From assembly GCA_016793525.1 (NCBI GenBank), contig JAEUJT010000039.1:1-8532 (forward strand): a stretch of DNA of 8,532 bases, given 5' to 3'. Below are positions 1-6,023 of this stretch, one piece after another. Both the position numbers and the translations under genes were made by a program. Position 1 is the first letter of the stretch, and each line of letters starts with the position of its first letter. The stretch comes from Archangium sp. Lineage in GTDB: Bacteria > Myxococcota > Myxococcia > Myxococcales > Myxococcaceae. The notes beneath the pieces are model-generated. The model was given only the letters and a program-made list of their open reading frames with translations. It had not been told where the DNA came from and made no database searches.

Positions 1-197
1 CGCCGAAGCCCGACCTGACGATGCGCGCGCAGGACCTCCGTCGCCGTCTCGGGGCGCTCGTCGCCCGCCACGGCGCGTCGCAGCTGACGTCTCTGGAGCA
101 CGCCGCTGTGGAACAAGCGCTCGGCTCGAACACCGCCGAAGATCTCGAGGTCGCCGAGAAGGCGCTGGCACACGCTGAAAATCGGCTCGACCGCTGA
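1..197 (+). CDS. C-terminal end of an unrecognised protein (5' partial)
   Basis: An open frame enters from the left edge (first full codon at base 3) and ends at TGA 195-197, giving 64 visible residues. The tail is charged and helical in character, rich in Ala, Leu, Glu and Arg, ending ALAHAENRLDR. It could form an amphipathic or coiled-coil helix. There is no signal peptide, membrane segment or catalytic motif in the visible part, and I do not recognise the family. Codon use is GC-rich at third positions, like the downstream genes, which supports it being coding. The next gene starts about 32-44 bases downstream on the same strand, so the two may share a transcript. The function cannot be inferred from this fragment. 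Confidence 0.65.
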   Translation, partial: PKPDLTMRAQDLRRRLGALVARHGASQLTSLEHAAVEQALGSNTAEDLEVAEKALAHAENRLDR

Positions 198-229
198 ACC
201 GCTTCGTCAGCGCACCCGGCAATGGCAAG

Positions 230-967
230 GTGGGCGCCGTGATGTGTTTGATGGTGATAGCGGCCCTCGCGGCGTCGGGCGATCGCGTGATCGTCGTTCC
301 GTACCAAACGCTCAACGTCGACCAGGTCAGCGTCGAGCGCGTGGCCGTCGCACTGCGCGCCGCGGTGGGCGCCAAGGGCTTCGAGGTGCCTGAGACGAGC
401 CGCCAGCAGCGGGCCGCCGTGATGTGCGGAGAAGAGCTCGAGTGTCTCGCCACGCTGGGCACGCGCTCGGACTCGAAGTGGGTGGTGGCGTGGGGCCTCG
501 CGCGCATCGGCGGCGCGACGCTCGTCAACGCGCTGCTGGTCGAAACTCGAACTGGCGCTCGCATGGGCGCCTTCTCAGAGAAGCTCCCGGCGCTCCCCGA
601 CGACGTGGCCGACCTTGCGACTCGGGTGGTGGCGGCGCTGCTGCGAGACGTGCCGCCTCCGCAGGTGCCCCTCGACACGGTCGTGGCGCCAGTGGTGGAG
701 GTCCCTCGGCGCCCGCTTCGTACCGCGGCCATCGCGGTCACCGGGGCGACTGCGGTAGCGACCGTCGCGACGGTGGTGTTGGGCCTGTCGGCGCACGCCC
801 ACTTCCGCCAGCTCCCCGACGTACCCGTCGAGCAGCGCGGCCCCGCGGTTGCGCACCAGCGGGCGCTCAACACCGGCGCCGACGTCGCGCTGGGGGTGGC
901 CATCGCCGCGGGGGTCAGCGCGGTCGTCTTGTTCGTCGTCGACGCGCGCGCGGGAGAGCACCCGTGA
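230..967 (+). CDS. Exported/envelope protein with TolB/FlgO-like N-terminal region and two C-terminal hydrophobic helices
   Basis: This is a 245-residue protein from GTG 230; GTG 239, ATG 242 and ATG 251 are in-frame alternatives. An AAGG at 227-230 fits the 239 or 242 start better than 230. The N-terminus (about 1-17) is a short hydrophobic stretch ending AALAASG, likely a signal peptide, though its first residues lack the usual basic charge. Residues 18-110 alternate strands and helices (DRVIVVPYQTL, then a Cys66/Cys72 pair, then VVAWGLARIGG and LLVETRTG). This resembles the small nucleotide-free alpha/beta domain of TolB-N/FlgO-like secreted proteins frequent in myxobacteria. A Pro-rich linker (141-160) precedes hydrophobic helices at about 165-188 and 214-237. 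The stop overlaps the start of the lipoprotein gene, so the two are likely translationally coupled. I infer an envelope role; the molecular function is unknown. Confidence 0.8.
   Translation: MGAVMCLMVIAALAASGDRVIVVPYQTLNVDQVSVERVAVALRAAVGAKGFEVPETSRQQRAAVMCGEELECLATLGTRSDSKWVVAWGLARIGGATLVNALLVETRTGARMGAFSEKLPALPDDVADLATRVVAALLRDVPPPQVPLDTVVAPVVEVPRRPLRTAAIAVTGATAVATVATVVLGLSAHAHFRQLPDVPVEQRGPAVAHQRALNTGADVALGVAIAAGVSAVVLFVVDARAGEHP
952..958 (+). promoter_or_regulatory. Ribosome binding site that fixes the lipoprotein start
   Basis: GGGAGAG lies five bases before GTG 964 and inside the last codons of the upstream gene. It supports GTG 964 as the true start of the lipoprotein, rather than any of the in-frame codons further upstream, where the frame stays open but is a shadow of the 230-967 gene. 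Confidence 0.7.
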
Positions 968-2610
968 AACACCCGCTCCTGCCCCTGCTCTTCGCCGCGT
1001 CGGGGTGTTCAGTGCTGTTCAACCCCGATCGTGCGCCCGCCACGGCGTGCCCTGCGGGAGTCGCGGCGTGCCCCAGCCGGGTGAACGCAACCGCGTCGTG
1101 CGCTGACGAGCTGTGCGTCTACGCCTGCCAAAGCGGGTTCACCGACGTCGACCTCGACCCATCGACGGGCTGCGAGCAGTCGTGCGACGCGGCACCGTTG
1201 CCCCCCAACCCGGGCGCGTTGACTGCGGCTGTCGGGTCTCGACCTGGCGTCATCACGTGGCGCTGGCCCGAAGCCTCCTCGGCGATCGGCTACCGGTTGT
1301 GCACGGGCCTCTCGGCGGCCGCGGAGCCGACCTGCCGAGAGCTGAGCGCCACGCGGTGCACCGACGGCGAGTGCGAGCTGGTCGACGAAAATCTCCCCGA
1401 CGCCGTGCGCGTCTTCGCCACCGTGCGCAGCGTCGACGCGTGTGGCCACGTCGGCGAGCCGGCCACCACGGCCAACGCCGCTCCGATCACGTTTTCGCCA
1501 GCAGATGGAGGCTGGTCGCTCGATGTCTCCGCCGGATGCACCACGCAACTCATTCCCACCGGCGAAGGCCTGGGCATCGAACAAAGCGGGTTCGCCTGCA
1601 CGTCGGTACTCCTCGCGCCCGCTGACGGTTGGGGCGACAGCACCATCGACGTCGAGGTGCGCATCTCGGCCGCGGCCCCAGGCCTCGAGCCAGGCATCGC
1701 GCTGTTGGCGAATGTGCAGGGCTTTCGCGTATTCGGCACGGTCGCGCCTCCGACGGGCCTCGAGCCGACCCGCCTCCGTCGACGAAAAGCAGGGAGCACC
1801 GTCGACGACGACGTGGCGTCATCTCCGCTGGGAGTGGCCGCGGGCGCCTGGGCGCACCTGCGGGTGGTGAAGGCGGGAGGCGTCATCTCGGTGCAGGTCG
1901 GCGACGCCAATGGCCCTCTCCACGAACGCGCTCGGTGGTTCGACCCACGAGGCGCCTCGCGGTTGGGCCGTGTGGGGCTCGCGTTCATTGGGACGGGCCG
2001 GGCCGACGTTCGCAACTTCACGCTGTCGACGGGGGCTCAGCTGACGAGCACCTCGCTCGCCGAGCTGCGCATCTCCATGGAGCCTTCGCGCGACGGCGGG
2101 TTGCCGCAGCACACCCGAGGCACCGCGGCGCTGGAGACCTGCCCGGTGCTGCCCGAGGCCGTTGGCTGCTCAGGCGCGTGCGCGCCGGCCGCCGACGCCG
2201 GGTGCGTGCACCTCAAGACGCTGCAGACCCTCAACGTCGACACCACCGGCCTCGACCCGGCGCGGCCGTGGCAGGTGTCGGTGCGCTTCGCGACGCCGGT
2301 GAATGCGGGATCCTTCTTCCCCGCGCTGCTCTCCTCGCCATCGGGAGGCCTGCTGACCGCCAGCAGCTGGGCGGACCCGCTCAACGCCGTGGGCGTGGCC
2401 TCGACCGCCACCCTCCAGGTCGGCACGTGGAACACCGCGCAGCTGCGGTTCGACCCGCCGAACAACCGAGTTCACTTCGTGCTCAACGGCGTCGAGCGCC
2501 TCGACACGGCGTTGCCCTCGGAGCGCGAGCCTCCCGCTGGGGTGCTGCGACTCGGCGGGTACAGCGTCATCGACGCCTTCATCGAGCGCGTCGACCTGTC
2601 GCAACCGTGA
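964..2610 (+). CDS. Secreted Cys-rich lipoprotein with Fn3-like and two laminin-G/lectin-like domains
   Basis: A 548-residue protein starts at GTG 964 (GTGA overlap with the previous stop). Lys2, a hydrophobic stretch and the sequence A-S-G-C place a lipobox cysteine at Cys15. The next residue is Ser, not Asp, so outer-membrane or surface delivery is likely. Residues 29-74 are Cys-rich and end GFTDVDLDPSTGCE, a motif recurrent in myxobacterial surface proteins. Residues 78-175 look like a fibronectin type III fold (PLPPNPGALTAAV, then ITWRWPEA, then a Tyr-Arg-Leu-Cys strand). Two beta-sandwich regions follow, about 184-356 and 388-546, with the pattern of concanavalin/laminin-G domains (GAWAHLRVVKAGGVISVQVG; WNTAQLRFDPPNNRVHFVLNG; RLGGYSVIDAFIERVDL). 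Several Cys pairs (192/212, 393/402/406/414) may form disulfides. I see no enzyme active site. It is probably a surface adhesion or glycan/protein-binding lipoprotein; the ligand is unknown. Confidence 0.85.
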   Translation: MKHPLLPLLFAASGCSVLFNPDRAPATACPAGVAACPSRVNATASCADELCVYACQSGFTDVDLDPSTGCEQSCDAAPLPPNPGALTAAVGSRPGVITWRWPEASSAIGYRLCTGLSAAAEPTCRELSATRCTDGECELVDENLPDAVRVFATVRSVDACGHVGEPATTANAAPITFSPADGGWSLDVSAGCTTQLIPTGEGLGIEQSGFACTSVLLAPADGWGDSTIDVEVRISAAAPGLEPGIALLANVQGFRVFGTVAPPTGLEPTRLRRRKAGSTVDDDVASSPLGVAAGAWAHLRVVKAGGVISVQVGDANGPLHERARWFDPRGASRLGRVGLAFIGTGRADVRNFTLSTGAQLTSTSLAELRISMEPSRDGGLPQHTRGTAALETCPVLPEAVGCSGACAPAADAGCVHLKTLQTLNVDTTGLDPARPWQVSVRFATPVNAGSFFPALLSSPSGGLLTASSWADPLNAVGVASTATLQVGTWNTAQLRFDPPNNRVHFVLNGVERLDTALPSEREPPAGVLRLGGYSVIDAFIERVDLSQP

Positions 2611-2664
2611 CGCAGTCGAGTCGCGGACCTTCGAGCTCACACTCTCCTGACGACGAGGCGCAGC

Positions 2665-3429
2665 TCAGACCAGCGACATGCCGGTGGCCCGCGCAAGCGC
2701 GTCGAGCAGCGCCTCTTGAAACGCCACGTCGGACACCGAGGGGTGTGCCTCGGCGCGTCGTTGGTGAAACCAATAGCCGCCTGTGGTGCGGGCCGCCGCG
2801 TCGTCGCTCGTGGCCAGCCACTCTTGCGTGAGGTGACCCAGCCGGAGGTCGTCGGGGGCGTTAGGCCCTCCCATCTTCGTAGGCACCCAGCCCGGGTTGA
2901 CGGAGTTGCTGAAGACGTCGGGCCAGAGCCGCGCCACGGCGGCGGCCAGCGTGGAGAGGAAGAGCTTGCTGTCTGAGTACGAGGCGGTGACGCGCCGTCC
3001 ACTCCAGTCGAGGCCGTCGAGGCGTGGTCGCCCACCGCTGTGCAGGCCGCTGCTCAGGTAGATGAGGCGCTGCGGACGGTGAATGAGCCCGGTGAGGACA
3101 TAGGGCGCGACGACGTTCACCGGGAGAATCGTCGGCGCTGAATAGACGCCCGCGTTGTGGATCACCGCGTCCATACGACCGAGCGCGTTCACCTGGGCGG
3201 CGAGGTGACGCGTCTGCTCGAGGTCCGCGAGGTCTCCGACCACGGCGACCGCTCCACGCGCCACCAAGTCTTGCACAGCGGAGAGGCGCGGCTGGGACCG
3301 CACGTGAACGACGACCCGATGTCCGGCCTCGAGGAGCGTCTGCGCCGTGGCCCGGCCGAGCCCATCGGCAGAGCCCGTGACGAAGACGTGCGCTCGCCTG
3401 CCCGCGCCGTGCTCAGAGGTGCTCACCAT
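2665..3429 (-). CDS. Short-chain dehydrogenase/reductase (SDR), NAD(P)-dependent
   Basis: This is a 254-residue classical SDR read on the minus strand from ATG at 3429-3427 to TGA at 2667-2665. The Rossmann glycine motif is T18-G-S-A-D-G23-L-G25, followed by Arg44 at the end of strand 2, which favours NADP(H). Asp66 lies in the GDL motif, and H91-N-A-G94 is the NNAG motif with the first Asn replaced by His. Asn105, Ser126/Ser127 (LIYLSSG), Tyr151 and Lys155 (YSDSK) make the catalytic tetrad. P179-G follows in the NPGWVPTKMGG motif. All catalytic residues are present, so it should be active; the family oxidises alcohols or reduces carbonyls. The SSGLH segment resembles retinol-dehydrogenase-like SDRs, but the substrate cannot be read from sequence. 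It converges with the lipoprotein gene (54-base gap) and diverges from the catalase operon (198-base gap). The minus frame stays open far upstream of this ATG, but that stretch reads antisense through catalase and is not SDR-like. Confidence 0.92.
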   Translation of the reverse strand: MVSTSEHGAGRRAHVFVTGSADGLGRATAQTLLEAGHRVVVHVRSQPRLSAVQDLVARGAVAVVGDLADLEQTRHLAAQVNALGRMDAVIHNAGVYSAPTILPVNVVAPYVLTGLIHRPQRLIYLSSGLHSGGRPRLDGLDWSGRRVTASYSDSKLFLSTLAAAVARLWPDVFSNSVNPGWVPTKMGGPNAPDDLRLGHLTQEWLATSDDAAARTTGGYWFHQRRAEAHPSVSDVAFQEALLDALARATGMSLV

Positions 3430-3430
3430 G

Positions 3431-3439
3431 GGGGTCCCC
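3431..3439. repeat. Short GGGG-T-CCCC palindrome at the SDR start
   Basis: A nine-base odd palindrome ends one base from the SDR ATG. On the minus strand it reads GGGGACCCC, so the only purine-rich stretch able to act as the SDR ribosome site (GGGGA) is one arm of the palindrome. It could be chance in GC-rich DNA, a small operator half, or a weak structure that limits SDR translation. Confidence 0.3.
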
Positions 3440-3496
3440 GTTATCGCAGCCACGCGGTGCGCAGAACGCCTGAATGACCGGCGAGAACTGCCACAC

Positions 3497-3523
3497 GCCA
3501 AGGCGAGACCGTGGCGCTTTGGC
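3497..3523. repeat. Inverted repeat / stem-loop in the divergent region
   Basis: GCCAAGGCG (3497-3505) pairs with CGCTTTGGC (3515-3523) over nine positions, with a single G-T wobble at 3502/3518 and a nine-base spacer. It lies about 105 bases upstream of the catalase ATG and 68 bases upstream of the SDR ATG, near the middle of the divergent gap. It could be a protein-binding dyad serving both promoters or a structure in the catalase leader. There is no T-run on either side, so it is not a typical rho-independent terminator. Confidence 0.4.
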
Positions 3524-3568
3524 AGGGCTCGGTGGCCGCGCGCCCGGCGCAACGGAGTCGGAGCGTCG

Positions 3569-3581
3569 GCACGACACGTGC
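3569..3581. repeat. Perfect inverted repeat GCACG-ACA-CGTGC
   Basis: Two five-base arms, GCACG (3569-3573) and CGTGC (3577-3581), are separated by ACA, 46 bases before the catalase start. The centre contains an E-box-like CACGTG (3575-3580). This is a candidate operator or leader hairpin for the catalase operon. Short palindromes of this size occur by chance in GC-rich DNA, so confidence is low. Confidence 0.3.
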
Positions 3582-3617
3582 TCACAGCGCGTCTCGACGC
3601 CGTTTGCCCACTCTCCC

Positions 3618-3623
3618 AAGGAA
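3618..3623 (+). promoter_or_regulatory. Ribosome binding site that fixes the catalase start
   Basis: AAGGAA ends four bases before ATG 3628. It selects this ATG over the in-frame GTG 3511 upstream, which has no comparable site. Confidence 0.65.
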
Positions 3624-3627
3624 CGCC

Positions 3628-6003
3628 ATGCCCTCGCGCACCCGCGTACGCCCCACCTCCGCCCCGTCGAAGCAGCGCTCGCCCTCCTCCCACATCGCGG
3701 CGGGGACTGTGGGTGACCCCGACGGGGAGCAGCTCGCCAGCAAACACCGGGCGACCCAGGCGCTGGCGGCGGCGATGCCGAGCAACCAGCACAAGGCAGC
3801 CGAATACGGTGCGCAGGCCCGCCCGGGCAAGACGGTGAAGGCCGGGCCACTGGTGGGCTCGAGCACGGTGCAGGAGACGACGACGTCGCCCAAGGTCGGC
3901 AACGGACCACCTGCGGAAGGGGTCAACCCCGGCAACGGCCCGCTCGATCGCGTGCGGGTCGATTCCACCGGCCAGGCGCTGACCACCGATCAGGGCGTGG
4001 TGATCGGCGACAACCAGAATTCGCTCAAGGCCGGCCTGCGCGGCCCGACGCTGCTCGAGGACTTCATTCTTCGCGAGAAGATCACCAACTTCGACCACGA
4101 GCGCATTCCCGAGCGGGTGGTGCACGCGCGCGGCTCGGCGGCCCACGGCACCTTCGAGTGCACGGCGCCCTTGACCAGGTACTCCATGGCGGCGCCCTTT
4201 GCTGAGGCAGGGAAACGCACGCCGGTCTTCGTTCGGTTCTCGACCGTCGCCGGAGAGCGCGGCTCGACCGACACCGCCCGCGACGTGCGCGGCTTCGCGG
4301 TGAAGATGTACACCGACGCAGGCAACTGGGACCTGGTCGGCAACAACATGCCGGTGTTCTTCATTCAAGACGCGATGAAGTTCCCCGACTTGATCCACGC
4401 GGTGAAGCCCGAGCCGCACCACGGCATGCCGCAGGCCGCGAGCGCGCACGACACGTTCTGGGACTTCGTGTCGCTCATGCCGGAATCGACGCACATGCTG
4501 ATGTGGGTGATGTCAGACCGCGCGATCCCCCGCAGCTACAGCACCATGCAGGGCTTCGGGGTGCACACCTTTCGCCTGATCAACGCGAGCGGCGCGTCGG
4601 TGTTCTGCAAGTTCCACTGGCTACCGGTGGCCGGCACGCACTCGCTGGTGTGGGACGAGGCGGTGAAGCTCTCGGGCGTCGACTCCGACTTTCACCGCAG
4701 AGACCTCTGGGAGTCGATCGAGGCCGGCCGCTTTCCCCAGTGGGATCTGGCGGTGCAGATCTTCACCGAAGAGCAAGCCGACGCATTCAGCTTCGACGTG
4801 CTCGACCCGACCAAGCTGGTGCCAGAGGAGCTCGTGCCGCTCAAGGTGGTGGGCCGCCTGGTGCTCAACCGCAACCCCGACAACTTCTTCGCCGAGACCG
4901 AGCAGGTGGCCTTCTGCACGGCGCACGTCATACCGGGCATCGACTTCAGCAACGACCCGCTCCTCGCAGGGCGGCACCACTCCTACGTCGACACCCAGCT
5001 GACCCGGCTGGGCGGGCCGAACTTCAACGAGCTGCCGATCAACGCGCCGGTGGCCCAGGTGCACAACAACCAGCGCGACGGGCTGCACCGCCAGGCCATT
5101 CACCGCGGGCGGGTGAGCTATGAGCCCAACTCCCTCGGCGGAGGTTGCCCGTTCCAGGCTGGCGCGATGAAGGGGTTCAGCTCGTTCCCGCAGCCGATTC
5201 ACGACGACGCGGTGCGCGGCAAGCCAGAGAAGTTCGCCGACCACTTCACCCAGGCGGCGCTGTTCTGGAACAGCCAGTCGCCGGTGGAGCAGAGGCACAT
5301 CGTCAAGGCGTTCTGCTTCGAGCTGTCGCGCGTGCAGACCCAGGCGGTGCGCGAGCGTGTCGTGTCGATGCTGGTGAACGTCGACCAGCGCCTGGCCGAC
5401 GAGGTGGCCGATGGCCTTGGCTTCGATGCGCCGGCAGCGATGCCGCCAGTGCTGGCGAAGAAGGTGAAGCCCGAGGTGACGGTCTCGAAGAAGCTCTCGC
5501 TCTTCGCCCGCCCCGGAGAGGGCGGCGTTCGGGGCGCGAAGGTGGCCGTGCTGGTGGCCGACGGAGCGGACTCGGAGTCGCTCCTCTCCATCTCCGCGGC
5601 GCTCAACGCGGCCGGTGCGGTGCCGCGGTTCGTCGGGCCGTCGCTGGGCAAGGTGTCTGCGCCCGCCGGCAAGCCGCTCCACGTCGAGGCGGCGTTGGAC
5701 TCGATGCCGTCGGTGCTCTTCGACGCGGTGGTGCTGCCGGGCGGCCCCGCGGCGGACGCGCTCTCGAAGCTGGCCCCGGCGCTCGACTTCGTTCGCGAGC
5801 AGTACCGCCACTGCAAGCCGATGCTGGTGCTGGGAGAAGGCTCGCGCGTTCTCGACGCAGCGGGAATTCCCACCCACGAGGCGGAGTCTGATGACCCGGG
5901 CATCGTGCTCGCTGAAGCCGAGTCACCTCGCGTCTCCGCGTTCATCGAAGCGCTCGAGAGGCGGCGGCACTTCGGGCGTGAAAGCGACCCGCCGCGGGTC
6001 TGA
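3628..6003 (+). CDS. katE: Large-subunit (clade 2) haem catalase, KatE/HPII type
   Basis: A 791-residue hydroperoxidase that dismutates H2O2 to water and oxygen using haem; the family is a cytoplasmic homotetramer. The catalytic His166 is in ERVVHARG, Ser205 in RFSTVAGE, Asn239 in [15 protein letters not shown], and the proximal haem ligand is Tyr453 in HSYVDTQ. After the core (to about residue 600) comes a linker and a DJ-1/PfpI-like amidotransferase-fold domain (about 635-780, [11 protein letters not shown] and [10 protein letters not shown]). Its nucleophile elbow reads LGEGS with no Cys, as is usual for large catalases. From His166 to the end is 625 residues, the same as from His128 in E. 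coli HPII; the extra 38 residues are all N-terminal and are low-complexity and basic. Cys430 sits 23 residues before Tyr453, where HPII has the Tyr-crosslinked His392. It is the first gene of a three-gene operon; the next start is 20 bases downstream. Confidence 0.97.
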   Translation: MPSRTRVRPTSAPSKQRSPSSHIAAGTVGDPDGEQLASKHRATQALAAAMPSNQHKAAEYGAQARPGKTVKAGPLVGSSTVQETTTSPKVGNGPPAEGVNPGNGPLDRVRVDSTGQALTTDQGVVIGDNQNSLKAGLRGPTLLEDFILREKITNFDHERIPERVVHARGSAAHGTFECTAPLTRYSMAAPFAEAGKRTPVFVRFSTVAGERGSTDTARDVRGFAVKMYTDAGNWDLVGNNMPVFFIQDAMKFPDLIHAVKPEPHHGMPQAASAHDTFWDFVSLMPESTHMLMWVMSDRAIPRSYSTMQGFGVHTFRLINASGASVFCKFHWLPVAGTHSLVWDEAVKLSGVDSDFHRRDLWESIEAGRFPQWDLAVQIFTEEQADAFSFDVLDPTKLVPEELVPLKVVGRLVLNRNPDNFFAETEQVAFCTAHVIPGIDFSNDPLLAGRHHSYVDTQLTRLGGPNFNELPINAPVAQVHNNQRDGLHRQAIHRGRVSYEPNSLGGGCPFQAGAMKGFSSFPQPIHDDAVRGKPEKFADHFTQAALFWNSQSPVEQRHIVKAFCFELSRVQTQAVRERVVSMLVNVDQRLADEVADGLGFDAPAAMPPVLAKKVKPEVTVSKKLSLFARPGEGGVRGAKVAVLVADGADSESLLSISAALNAAGAVPRFVGPSLGKVSAPAGKPLHVEAALDSMPSVLFDAVVLPGGPAADALSKLAPALDFVREQYRHCKPMLVLGEGSRVLDAAGIPTHEAESDDPGIVLAEAESPRVSAFIEALERRRHFGRESDPPRV

Positions 6004-6011
6004 ACCGCGCC

Positions 6012-6017
6012 GGAGGA
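6012..6017 (+). promoter_or_regulatory. Strong ribosome binding site for the carotenoid-oxygenase gene
   Basis: GGAGGA lies six bases before ATG 6024, in the 20-base gap after the catalase stop. This near-ideal anti-16S match fixes the start at 6024 rather than the internal Met10, and indicates efficient independent initiation inside the operon. Confidence 0.85.
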
Positions 6018-6023
6018 CACGCC

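Larger units (their letters stand above)
3430..3627. promoter_or_regulatory. Divergent intergenic region between SDR and catalase operon
   Basis: This 198-base gap separates the two divergent starts and must hold the promoters for both directions. I do not see a clear sigma70 -35/-10 pair, which is common in GC-rich genomes. It contains two inverted repeats (3497-3523 and 3569-3581) and a GGGG-T-CCCC palindrome next to the SDR start (3431-3439), each listed separately. A plus-strand frame in phase with catalase stays open from GTG 3511. The segment 3511-3627 encodes Arg/Ser-rich sequence unlike catalase N-termini and has no ribosome site, so I treat it as non-coding. Confidence 0.6.

Noticed and set aside
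424..963. The frame of the lipoprotein gene stays open more than 500 bases upstream of GTG 964, suggesting a larger protein.
   Set aside because: The upstream part is Arg/Ala/Gly-rich shadow of the 230-967 gene. GTG 964 has a ribosome site and is followed directly by a lipoprotein signal peptide, which must be N-terminal.
311..2241. The 12-base string CTCAACGTCGAC (311-322 and 2230-2241), encoding QTLNVD in both envelope genes, considered as a repeat or duplication.
   Set aside because: The match does not extend in DNA or protein on either side, and the string uses common codons; it is most likely coincidence.
2611..2664. A possible terminator between the convergent lipoprotein and SDR genes.
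   Set aside because: Only a five-base GAGCT/AGCTC match with a 24-base loop is visible, with no stable stem and no T-run. Termination here is probably rho-dependent or lies elsewhere.
3430..4494. The minus-strand SDR frame stays open for another 355 codons into the catalase gene, as if the SDR had a large N-terminal domain.
   Set aside because: That stretch is antisense to conserved catalase residues, has shadow-like Arg/His-rich composition, and the SDR Rossmann motif starts about 13 residues after ATG 3429, as expected for a complete classical SDR.
5530..5970. Loss of the nucleophile Cys in the DJ-1/PfpI-like domain of the catalase (LGEGS at the elbow), considered as a novel inactive domain.
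   Set aside because: Large-subunit catalases including HPII normally lack this Cys; the domain is structural, so this is expected.
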